Assembly (NCBI GenBank): GCA_021228405.1
Contig: JAJQRF010000005.1
Location: forward strand, 297,565-361,564
DNA length: 64,000 bases
Origin: Pyrinomonadaceae bacterium
GTDB taxonomy: Bacteria; Acidobacteriota; Blastocatellia; Pyrinomonadales; Pyrinomonadaceae
Direction: 5' to 3'
Below the pieces are notes generated by a model. It had not been told where the DNA came from. It searched no databases and was given only the letters and a program-made list of their open reading frames with translations. A program made the translations under genes and the position numbers. This document shows, piece after piece, positions 8,771 through 15,748 of this stretch (within the stretch, counting starts at the first letter, position 1; every line of letters starts with the position of its first letter).

Positions 8771-9053
8771 CCTAAAAAAGCGTCTGGCAAAAGATAGAAA
8801 GTCTGTTGAGCTGAATGTGCGAATTCCCGAAGATGTTCTGGAAGATTTGCAAAGAATTGCTCCGCAACTCGGTTTTTCAAATTTTGAAGCATTAATCAAA
8901 GCTTATATTGGAAAAGGTTTAAGAACCGATTTGGAACGGCTCGAACAATCGCCGGAAGTTTCTTCACTCATCGAAAGTTTACGCCGCAAAGGTGTCAAAG
9001 ACGAGATTTTGGCAGACGCAATCGCTGAAATCAACACATTAAAAGCAGCGTGA
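8757..9053 (+). CDS. brnA: BrnA-like antitoxin (ribbon-helix-helix type)
   Basis: 98 residues. The N-terminal part (SVELNVRIPEDVLEDLQRIAPQLGFSNFEALIKAYI) has the strand-helix-helix pattern of RHH/CopG antitoxins. It is expected to bind DNA as a dimer, repress its own operon and neutralise BrnT. The C-terminus is longer and more charged than in typical BrnA, so the symbol rests mainly on position next to brnT. Its stop codon overlaps the moeA GTG start. Confidence 0.7.
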   Translation: MKINDLKKRLAKDRKSVELNVRIPEDVLEDLQRIAPQLGFSNFEALIKAYIGKGLRTDLERLEQSPEVSSLIESLRRKGVKDEILADAIAEINTLKAA

Positions 9054-10309
9054 TTTTAATTTCCGAAGCATTAAAAATAATCAAACGTGAATCTTTTGCG
9101 CTTCCAACCGAAACTGTCGAGCTTGAAAATGCCGTCGGTAGGATTTTAGCTGAAGAAGTCCGCGCCGATATGGATTTGCCGCCGTTTGACCGTTCGCAGA
9201 TGGACGGGTTTGCAGTCAAAACGAACGACACGCAAAACGTGCCCGTTAAACTGAAAATTATCGGCGAATCGGTGGCAGGAAAAGGTTTCGACGGCGAAAT
9301 TAAAACAGGCGAAGCCGTTCGGATTATGACCGGCGCACGAGTTCCGAAAGGCGCGGATTCGGTTCAAAAAGTCGAATTGACGAACGAAGATAACGGGTTT
9401 ATCGAGATTTTAGAGCCGACGAAACTTCAACAAAACATCAATCTTCACGCTTCTGAAATAGAAAAAGGCGCATTGATTTTTGAAAAAGGCGAAATCATCA
9501 CCGAACAGATGATCGCCGCGACCGCTTCGTTCGGCTATGCAAAAATTCAAGTTTTTCAAAAGCCGAAAGTTGCGATACTTTCGACCGGAAGCGAGATCGT
9601 CAATATCGACGAAACGCCAGACAAAGATCAGATTCGCAACTCAAATTCGATAATGCTCAAAGCTTTCGCAGAAAAACTAAAGCTCGACGCGGAAGTTTTG
9701 CCTCTCGTTCACGACGATTTTGAAACGCTCAAAACCACAATCGCCGAAGCGGTCGGTTTTGAGTCCAAAGTCCAAAGTCCAAAGTCCAAAGTCGATGTCC
9801 CAAAATCCAAAATCCAAAATCTAAAATCCAAAATCTTAATCCTCACAGGCGGCGTTTCGGTCGGCGATTACGATTTTACGAAACCGGCTTTGCGCGAGCT
9901 CGGCGCGAAGATTTTTTTTGAAAAAGTTTCGCTCAAACCCGGCAAGCCGACCGTTTTTGCGAAATTGAACGACGTTTTGATCTTCGGACTTCCGGGAAAT
10001 CCCGTTTCGGTCGCGGTCACGTTTGCACTTTTTACGCGGACAGCGATTTTGCAGATGCAATCGGCGAAAACGAGTGAATTAAAGAAAGGTTGTGCGGTTT
10101 GTGCAGACAAGCTCAAAGGCGCAAAAGAACGCGATTGTTATTTGCCTGTTTCACTTTCGACCGACGAAAACGGACAATTAATTATCGAATCTCTGCGTTT
10201 TTCGGGTTCCTCAAACTTTATCGCCTTTTCACGCGCCGACGCACTGGTTTTCATTCCGCAGGGCAAAAATCTCGAAAAAGGCGGCGTTGCCGAGATTTTG
10301 TATCTTTAA
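9050..10309 (+). CDS. moeA: Molybdopterin molybdenumtransferase
   Basis: Inserts molybdate into adenylylated molybdopterin in molybdenum cofactor synthesis. 419 residues from a GTG that shares bases with the preceding antitoxin stop (GTGA). Motifs in order: PFDRSQMDGFAV, GEAVRIMTGARVP, AILSTGSEI, LTGGVSVGDYDF, SLKPGKPTVFAKL, GLPGNPVSVAV. The residues between AVGFE and ILTGGV (about 237-263) are an in-frame low-complexity insert rich in Lys, Ser, Pro and Gln, encoded by tandem CCAAAGT/CCAAAAT words. It falls in the loop before GGVSVGDYDF and is not typical of the family. Confidence 0.93.
   Translation: MILISEALKIIKRESFALPTETVELENAVGRILAEEVRADMDLPPFDRSQMDGFAVKTNDTQNVPVKLKIIGESVAGKGFDGEIKTGEAVRIMTGARVPKGADSVQKVELTNEDNGFIEILEPTKLQQNINLHASEIEKGALIFEKGEIITEQMIAATASFGYAKIQVFQKPKVAILSTGSEIVNIDETPDKDQIRNSNSIMLKAFAEKLKLDAEVLPLVHDDFETLKTTIAEAVGFESKVQSPKSKVDVPKSKIQNLKSKILILTGGVSVGDYDFTKPALRELGAKIFFEKVSLKPGKPTVFAKLNDVLIFGLPGNPVSVAVTFALFTRTAILQMQSAKTSELKKGCAVCADKLKGAKERDCYLPVSLSTDENGQLIIESLRFSGSSNFIAFSRADALVFIPQGKNLEKGGVAEILYL
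9763..9836 (+). repeat. Word repeat inside moeA
   Basis: Four to five copies of GTCCAAA (about 9763-9792) are followed by about five copies of AAAATCC/AAATCT words, all in frame with moeA. The same words occur at 24483-24593 and 29773-29840. Confidence 0.85.
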
Positions 10310-10334
10310 CTTTTGTGTTGTAACTTCATAGTTT

Positions 10335-11069
10335 ATGGAATCACCTGTCGCGCTCGCGCACGAAGCGATTCACGAAACCGTCGAAAATATTCTTAAAAAT
10401 GAACCGCGCGGAAAGATTTTGGACGTTCCGGCGGGCGAAGGAGCATTGTCTTTGCGGCTTCGGAATCTTGGTTTCGACGTTTCGTGCTGTGACCTTTACA
10501 CGGAAATTTTCAAGCTTCCCGATGCGGAAATAAAGCGCGGAAATCTCGATGCAAAACTTCCCTACGAAGATAAAAGTTTCGATTACGTCGTTTGCGTCGA
10601 AGGTTTGGAACATATCGAAAATCCGGCGAATGCGATGCGCGAATTTGCGCGTCTGCTTAAGGAAAACGGGACTTTGATCGTTTCCGTGCCGAACATTATG
10701 AACATCGAAGAGCGTTTGAAATGGCTTTTCAGCGGTTATACTTCGCATTTCAAACCGCTTTCTGCGGAAGCATTAAAGAAAATAAGCGAAGAATTCGGCG
10801 GAATGGAAGAGATCGCTTTGCACGTCAATCCGATCGGCTATTCGGAAGCGCGTTTTTTGCTCGAAAAGAACGGATTTGAATTGCAGAAAACCTATCTCGA
10901 CAAACCGAAAAAAAATTCGTGGGCGTTTTTCCCGCTCGCCGGTTTGATAAGATTAGTTTCGCGTTTTTCGTCCGAAAAAAAACGCAAATCGCGCTGGACG
11001 GACGAACTTAATTCAAACGAAGTTCTGCTCGGCGGCAATACTTTAATTTTCAAGGCAAGAAAAACTTAA
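10335..11069 (+). CDS. SAM-dependent methyltransferase (class I, type 11-like)
   Basis: 244 residues. The SAM-binding motif is ILDVPAGEGALSLRLRNLG (about 28-46), followed by the acidic CCDLY, the motif IV-like FDYVVCVEGLEHIENP and the post-motif strand GTLIVSVPNI. The C-terminal third has a hydrophobic stretch (WAFFPLAGLIRLV) and a basic segment. Proteins of this type often methylate lipids, sugars or quinones; the substrate is not evident. It lies 25 nt after moeA in the same direction, so it is probably co-transcribed, but no link to cofactor synthesis is known to me. Confidence 0.75.
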   Translation: MESPVALAHEAIHETVENILKNEPRGKILDVPAGEGALSLRLRNLGFDVSCCDLYTEIFKLPDAEIKRGNLDAKLPYEDKSFDYVVCVEGLEHIENPANAMREFARLLKENGTLIVSVPNIMNIEERLKWLFSGYTSHFKPLSAEALKKISEEFGGMEEIALHVNPIGYSEARFLLEKNGFELQKTYLDKPKKNSWAFFPLAGLIRLVSRFSSEKKRKSRWTDELNSNEVLLGGNTLIFKARKT

Positions 11070-11076
11070 AACTTTC

Positions 11077-11177
11077 TGCCCACGAAACACACGAAAAGCA
11101 CGAAAAAAGATAGGAAAAGCTATATTTCTGTTTTTTATTTTTTCTCCTTTTCGTTTCTTTCGTGTGTTTCGTGGGCA
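11077..11177. repeat. Long inverted repeat, CCCACGAAACACACG family (copy 1)
   Basis: The 20-nt arm TGCCCACGAAACACACGAAA (11077-11096) is perfectly complementary to 11158-11177 across a 61-nt A/T-rich centre that itself holds degenerate cacgaaaa/tttcg words. The right arm ends 8 nt before the moaC ATG. Three more copies lie at 13805, 18551 and 21804. Confidence 0.95.
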
Positions 11178-11185
11178 AAATTCTT

Positions 11186-11656
11186 ATGAATAAACTTTCG
11201 CATTTTGACGAACAAGGCAAAATTAAAATGGTTGACGTTTCCGGGAAAGAAACGACGGCACGACGGGCAGTTGCGTCGGGGAAGGTTTTGCTTTCAAAGG
11301 AAACTCTCGAAATTTTGCGGGCGAACGAAAATCCGAAGGGCAATCCGCTCGAAATTGCGCGCATCGCGGGAATTATGGCGGCAAAAAAGACTTCTGAACT
11401 GATTCCGCTGTGTCATCAGATCAATCTTTCAAAGGTCGAAGTAAAAATCGAATTTATCGAAACGGGCGTTTATCTCGAAGCCGAAGCGAAAACCGCGTCG
11501 CAGACAGGCGTTGAAATGGAAGCCTTAACCGCCGTCAGCGTGGCGGCGTTGACCATTTACGATATGTGCAAAGCCGTGCAGAAAGACATCGTTATTTCCG
11601 AAATCCGACTCGAAACCAAAGAAGGCGGAAAAAACGGCGTTTTTTCCCGTAAATAA
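11186..11656 (+). CDS. moaC: Cyclic pyranopterin monophosphate synthase
   Basis: 156 residues from the ATG at 11186; upstream in-frame codons lie in the inverted repeat and are not family-like. The [28 protein letters not shown] start is typical. The active-site motif [13 protein letters not shown] and the [21 protein letters not shown] helix, with its conserved acidic and lysine residues, are present. It catalyses the second step of molybdopterin synthesis after MoaA. No good Shine-Dalgarno sequence precedes the start, and the inverted-repeat arm occupies that position. Confidence 0.95.
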   Translation: MNKLSHFDEQGKIKMVDVSGKETTARRAVASGKVLLSKETLEILRANENPKGNPLEIARIAGIMAAKKTSELIPLCHQINLSKVEVKIEFIETGVYLEAEAKTASQTGVEMEALTAVSVAALTIYDMCKAVQKDIVISEIRLETKEGGKNGVFSRK

Positions 11657-11692
11657 ACTGAATTTTTGACAAAATCACATTTCTTTCACGGA

Positions 11693-11832
11693 TTGACGAG
11701 AATTTTCTTCGCTTGATAAGAATTTTTGTCAATTGACGAGATTTTCTACGAATTGATGGATTTTTTTGCCGATTGACGCAAATTTTCGTCAATTGACAAC
11801 ATCGAAACGAACTTTAAGAGAATTTTCTTTTG
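11693..11832 (+). repeat. Tandem array, exact 20-bp period
   Basis: Seven units start at 11693, 11713, 11733, 11753, 11773, 11793 and 11813. The consensus is close to TTGACGAGAATTTTCNNCAA; the first five are clear and the last two degenerate. It fills the spacer between moaC and the M50-like membrane protease gene, in the same orientation. Confidence 0.85.
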
Positions 11833-11901
11833 CTTTCACGAACTTTACGATAGAATAAAACGTAAATATTGAGGAGATTATTTAAGGAGTTTTAGAAAAT
11901 A

Positions 11902-12690
11902 ATGAGATACAGATTAGCCGAAGATGCAAAGCCGCAATTAACGCTTTTACTGATCGCTACTGCGATTACGATCGCCTTATGGTTTATTCCTTATGCAGAT
12001 TATCTGGTTTATCCGATCCGACTTTTCGTGACCTTTATCCACGAAGGAAGCCACGTTTTAGCTGCGCTTTTAACGGGCGGTTCGGTTCACAGCCTGACCA
12101 TCGGCGCGGACGGCAGCGGAGAGGTTTATTCGGTTCCTTCGGGCTGGCTCGGCGCATTGCTGACTTCGAGCGCGGGTTATCTCGGTTCGACGGCGTTCGG
12201 CGTTTTACTGCTCGTTTTGATTCGCAAACAAGTTTCGCCGAAGAAAGTTTTGTTCGGTTCAGCCGCTTTCATAGCGTTAATGACAATTCTTTTCGGAATT
12301 TTAGCTCCTATTTTCAATATCTTTTCGCTTCAGGTCGGATTTTTTAATATCGCGTTTACAGTGATCGCGGGTGCGGTTTTGACCGCCGGACTTTTCGCCC
12401 TCGGCAAATATGCAAGCCTTAAAGTTGCAAGTTTTTCGGTCGCGTTTCTCGCCGTGCAATGTTTGCTCAACGCGCTGACCGACCTGAAAACTTTGTTTTA
12501 CATCAATTCGCCGATCGGCGGAATGGATATGGCGAACGATGCGACGAATATGGCGAATGCGACCGGAATTCCCTCGTTTGCGTGGGTCGTGATCTGGATC
12601 GGAATCTCGATTCTAATGATCTCCATCGGGTTACGGGTTTATGCGGTGACGAAAAAATCGAATAATGATGAATTGCCGTTTGAAGATTAA
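11902..12690 (+). CDS. M50B-like membrane zinc metalloprotease
   Basis: 262 residues with about six to seven predicted membrane segments. The HEGSH motif (residues 47-51), inside the second hydrophobic region, is the HExxH zinc site of M50-type intramembrane proteases. The DUF/M50B group also contains LTGG shortly after the motif, as here (ALLTGGSVHSLTIG). Its substrate is unknown. An AAGGAG ribosome-binding site lies about 11 nt upstream. The gene stands alone, bracketed by the 20-bp repeat array before it and a strong terminator after it. Confidence 0.75.
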   Translation: MRYRLAEDAKPQLTLLLIATAITIALWFIPYADYLVYPIRLFVTFIHEGSHVLAALLTGGSVHSLTIGADGSGEVYSVPSGWLGALLTSSAGYLGSTAFGVLLLVLIRKQVSPKKVLFGSAAFIALMTILFGILAPIFNIFSLQVGFFNIAFTVIAGAVLTAGLFALGKYASLKVASFSVAFLAVQCLLNALTDLKTLFYINSPIGGMDMANDATNMANATGIPSFAWVVIWIGISILMISIGLRVYAVTKKSNNDELPFED

Positions 12691-12711
12691 TTCAAAAGAA
12701 ACCTGAAATGT

Positions 12712-12751
12712 AAAAAAGTTGATTGTATGGTAAAGTGCAATCAACTTTTTT
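12712..12751 (+). terminator. Hairpin terminator
   Basis: AAAAAAGTTGATTG and CAATCAACTTTTTT form a 14-bp stem, placed between the M50-like gene and the L,D-transpeptidase gene. Confidence 0.9.
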
Positions 12752-12775
12752 ATTTGATTCGAGCATCCGAACATT

Positions 12776-13546
12776 ATGAAAAGATTAGCTTTCGTTTTAT
12801 TAATCCTGTTTTCGGTTAGTGTAGTTTTCGGACAGATCAAAAAATCCGAACCGCCGAAAGTTATTCCGCCGTATTCAAAATCTCTGCAAGCCGTCGTGGT
12901 GACAACGCCCGATTGGAACGCCTTTCAGGGAACGGCGCAGGTTTTTCAGCGAAAATCTGCCAAATCCGCCTGGAAATCGGTCGGGAAAAGTTTTCCCGTC
13001 GTGATCGGGCAAAACGGGATGGCGTGGGGCGCGGGTTTGAACGAACTGCCTTCGGACACGGGCAGATTGCTGATGAAGGTCGAAGGCGACGGCAAATCTC
13101 CGGCGGGAATTTTTGCTCTGACTTCCGCGTTCGGTTCGGCGGATAAAGCGGCTTTTATCAAGTTTCCATACACCAAACTCGAAGAATATACGGAATGCGT
13201 CGACGACGTGAAATCCACGCATTACAACAAGATCGTCGATCGGATGAAGATCGGAAATTTCGATTGGAAAAGCTCCGAAAAAATGCTCGAAATCGGCGCG
13301 CCTTACGAGCTCGGCGTGTTTGTCGAACATAATTCCGAAAAACAAAAAGGCGGCGGTTCGTGCATTTTTCTGCATATCTGGAAGGACGAACAGACCGGCA
13401 CGGCAGGATGCACAGCGATGGCGCGTGACAATCTCGAAACCGTCCTGCAAACGCTCGACGTGAAGAAATACCCCGTTTTGATCCAGCTTCCGGCTGATTC
13501 TTACACACAATTTCAAACAAAATGGAAACTGCCGAAACTCAAATAA
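12776..13546 (+). CDS. Secreted L,D-transpeptidase-like (YkuD fold) protein
   Basis: 256 residues with a signal peptide (1-19). The [20 protein letters not shown] strand and the [11 protein letters not shown]...GTAGCTAM region match the catalytic signature of L,D-transpeptidases, with H200 and C212 as the expected catalytic pair. The fit is closest to the YafK/ErfK-like branch with an insertion. It probably cross-links peptidoglycan or attaches proteins to it in the periplasm. Its 3' end overlaps the next gene by 25 bp. Confidence 0.8.
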   Translation: MKRLAFVLLILFSVSVVFGQIKKSEPPKVIPPYSKSLQAVVVTTPDWNAFQGTAQVFQRKSAKSAWKSVGKSFPVVIGQNGMAWGAGLNELPSDTGRLLMKVEGDGKSPAGIFALTSAFGSADKAAFIKFPYTKLEEYTECVDDVKSTHYNKIVDRMKIGNFDWKSSEKMLEIGAPYELGVFVEHNSEKQKGGGSCIFLHIWKDEQTGTAGCTAMARDNLETVLQTLDVKKYPVLIQLPADSYTQFQTKWKLPKLK

Positions 13547-13797
13547 GTTATCTCAACCAATTGCCGCTCGGTGCACGTCTGCATATTCGCTCAAAAACCG
13601 ATTGGCGCAGTGCGGTGATTTCGCAGATCGACGCAGAAAAGGTGACGATCATCGTTTGCTCGCCGACGGGCAGAACTTACCGTCTGCGCAAAAAAACAGA
13701 ATCGGAAATTGCTTTTGACGGCGAAATCCCGATTCTTAAAATTGAAGTTCACGAAGATTGGCGGGAAAATTTCAGCAAATACGACGTGCGCTGGTGA
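13522..13797 (+). CDS. Small conserved-looking hypothetical protein
   Basis: 91 residues beginning inside the end of the transpeptidase gene. It has beta-rich sequence with basic patches ([46 protein letters not shown]), perhaps a small SH3/OB-like barrel. I do not recognise a family. The overlap suggests translational coupling to the transpeptidase. There is no visible Shine-Dalgarno sequence, so an artefact cannot be excluded, but the codon usage looks coding. Confidence 0.5.
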   Translation: METAETQISYLNQLPLGARLHIRSKTDWRSAVISQIDAEKVTIIVCSPTGRTYRLRKKTESEIAFDGEIPILKIEVHEDWRENFSKYDVRW

Positions 13798-13804
13798 AAG
13801 AGTT

Positions 13805-13907
13805 TGCCCACGAAATACACGAAAGAAACGAAATAAGAAAGAGAGAAATTTCTAATAAGATTAATTTTTTCTTGTTTTTTTCGTATTTTTCGTGTATTTC
13901 GTGGGCA
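13805..13907. repeat. Long inverted repeat, CCCACGAAATACACG family (copy 2)
   Basis: TGCCCACGAAATACACGAAA (13805-13824) is perfectly complementary to 13888-13907. It lies in the spacer between convergent genes. Confidence 0.95.
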
Positions 13908-13921
13908 ATAAATCTTTTGTT

Positions 13922-14710
13922 TTACTTGGCGTTAATTCTACTGACACCGATGATCTTTCGGCTTTCGTTTTCCTGCACGAAAACTACTAATTTGACATCT
14001 TCCTTTTTCCAGTTTTTGCTTATTTCCACGACCGATTCGTTTTCAAAACCGCTTTGTTCGGGCGCGATATTCCCGATTGCTTTGAGTTCGCGCACGACCG
14101 ATGAATGTTCGAGTTTTCTACCCGAATTTTCACCGTTTTTCACGCTTGAAGCAAGATTGTTTTCGGAAATCGCCAGATAAACCGTTGCATTTTCGTGTTT
14201 CGGGATGTCGGAGATTTTAATCCTGAATTTATTGTTTTCGGGCAAAATTTCGACTTTTGCCTTTTCATCTTTTGCGGCATTAACGATTGCATTCGCGGCT
14301 TTTCCCGCATCGCTTCCGACGAACTGCGTTTTGCCGTCAACGATCATTTGCGGCGTGTAAGTCGAATCCAGTTTTAATTTTTGCGAGTAAATCTCCTGTC
14401 TTTTCGTAAAAAGCGGTGACGCGAAAACATCCTTCCAGCCGATATAATCCCAATAATCGACGTGAAACGCGAGCGTCACGACTTCCGCCTGCATATAGGG
14501 CTGTTCTTTTTCGATAAACGATAAATTTTTATCCGCAGGCGGACAGCTCGAACAGCCTTCGGACGTAAAAAGTTCGACCAGAACGAAATTTTTCGATCGA
14601 TTTTCGATCGGTGTTTCCTGCTCGTTTTTTGTTTTTTGGCTCTCGACCGTTTGCGCCGAACATCCCGACAGCAAAGAAATAAACGCTAAAACGAATACTG
14701 CTAATTTCAT
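13922..14710 (-). CDS. DUF1223 thioredoxin-like lipoprotein
   Basis: 262 residues from the ATG at 14708-14710, which follows an AAAGGAAT ribosome-binding site. A signal peptide ends at the lipobox LLSGC (C17). The DUF1223 core begins LVELFTSEGCSSCPPADKN, with the redox-type pair C53 and C56, followed by VVTLAFHVDYWDYIGWKDVFASP, a hallmark of this family. The family has a thioredoxin fold and unknown function, and probably works in the periplasm. It is convergent with the preceding gene. Confidence 0.85.
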   Translation of the reverse strand: MKLAVFVLAFISLLSGCSAQTVESQKTKNEQETPIENRSKNFVLVELFTSEGCSSCPPADKNLSFIEKEQPYMQAEVVTLAFHVDYWDYIGWKDVFASPLFTKRQEIYSQKLKLDSTYTPQMIVDGKTQFVGSDAGKAANAIVNAAKDEKAKVEILPENNKFRIKISDIPKHENATVYLAISENNLASSVKNGENSGRKLEHSSVVRELKAIGNIAPEQSGFENESVVEISKNWKKEDVKLVVFVQENESRKIIGVSRINAK

Positions 14711-14749
14711 AAATAATTCCTTTAAAACATTATAGGCTAACTTGCTCAA

Positions 14750-15155
14750 ACCTACGACAATTTTTCTATGTTAATTCCGAAATACGAAGATTTTATTCCC
14801 GACTGTTAAATCAAAGGGATTATAAATAAATTATTTGCAAAATCTATGCTATTTCGTTAAAGTAAATCTATCGCTAAAGCATAATTTTGAGTTCTTCCAT
14901 TTAGAATTTCCCGAATCCGAAATTATGTCCAAACGGCTACCAATGCTCCCCTAGGCATTCCTAGCCAAATTTAAAACTAATAGAAAAAGTTGTAAATATT
15001 GTGAGTTTTCCGTATTCGCAACTTAGCGTATTTCCCTGTTCCGCCCGGTATTGTTTACCTTGCGGACTTACCCGCCCGTTTTTGTTTTCGGCAGGTTTTC
15101 ATTTGCTGAAAGGCAGATACGGGTCTATCCAAAAAAATAAATTAAGGAGAAAAAA
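14750..15155. other. 406-nt spacer with one clear hairpin
   Basis: No gene seen. At 14935-14966 the arms GGCTACCAATGC and GCATTCCTAGCC form a 12-bp stem with a symmetric CC/CC internal mismatch and an 8-nt loop. There is no T tail, so it is not a terminator. Further on, TTTCGGCA (15085 region) and TGCTGAAA can pair within the probable leader of the following gene, which ends with an AAGGAGAAAAAA ribosome-binding site. Confidence 0.5.
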
Positions 15156-15617
15156 ATGAAAAGATTTTTCGTATATTTGCAGATCGCAGTTTTATTAACG
15201 TCGGTTTTGGTCATCTCGGGCAACGGCACGGTTCCGGTGACTAAATTCGAGATTTTCCCGACCGATTTCAATGGAAATCCGATTCCGAACAAAGTATTTA
15301 CCGTGTCGCCGGCAATGCCGAACGGCGCAACCACAATTACGTCAGGCGCAACGAGTGTGCGCATCATCGTCAGTTCGACTTGCAGTACCGCACCGAATGC
15401 CGATCCGTGTTTTCAGAAAAACGTTTATTACACGATCAGCGGCGGAAGCTGTTTCAATCGTTTGCGGATAAGATTTTTAACCGCTTACAACTGGAATTAC
15501 GAACCAAGCGTGCTTTTTAGCGAGCTTTACGACGGCAACGAAGGGTTTCAGGTCAGCGGAGGCGCGTATTACAACTATTCGCTTCTTTCAAGACTTTCAC
15601 CGTATCCGTGCGGTTAA
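15156..15617 (+). CDS. Small secreted protein of unknown function
   Basis: 153 residues. It has a signal peptide (about 1-23) and a mature part with four cysteines likely to form disulphides (STCSTAPNADPCFQKN, GGSCFNRLR and the terminal PYPCG). It is rich in Thr, Tyr and Asn. No family recognised. A strong ribosome-binding site (AAGGAG) and a terminator make it a well-defined single-gene unit with a long 5' leader. Confidence 0.65.
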   Translation: MKRFFVYLQIAVLLTSVLVISGNGTVPVTKFEIFPTDFNGNPIPNKVFTVSPAMPNGATTITSGATSVRIIVSSTCSTAPNADPCFQKNVYYTISGGSCFNRLRIRFLTAYNWNYEPSVLFSELYDGNEGFQVSGGAYYNYSLLSRLSPYPCG

Positions 15618-15636
15618 ATTAACAAAACGGATTTTC

Positions 15637-15668
15637 AAAAGACCCGATTGCTGATCGGGTCTTTTTTT
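15637..15668 (+). terminator. Hairpin terminator
   Basis: AAAGACCCGAT and ATCGGGTCTTT form a stem around TGCTG, followed by a T run. Confidence 0.9.
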
Positions 15669-15748
15669 ATCCGGGACGTTTGCTTTTTTGAATTTCGACG
15701 GCGATTTGCTAAAATTTAATTTTGCTTAAACGACAGAAAATTTCATCT

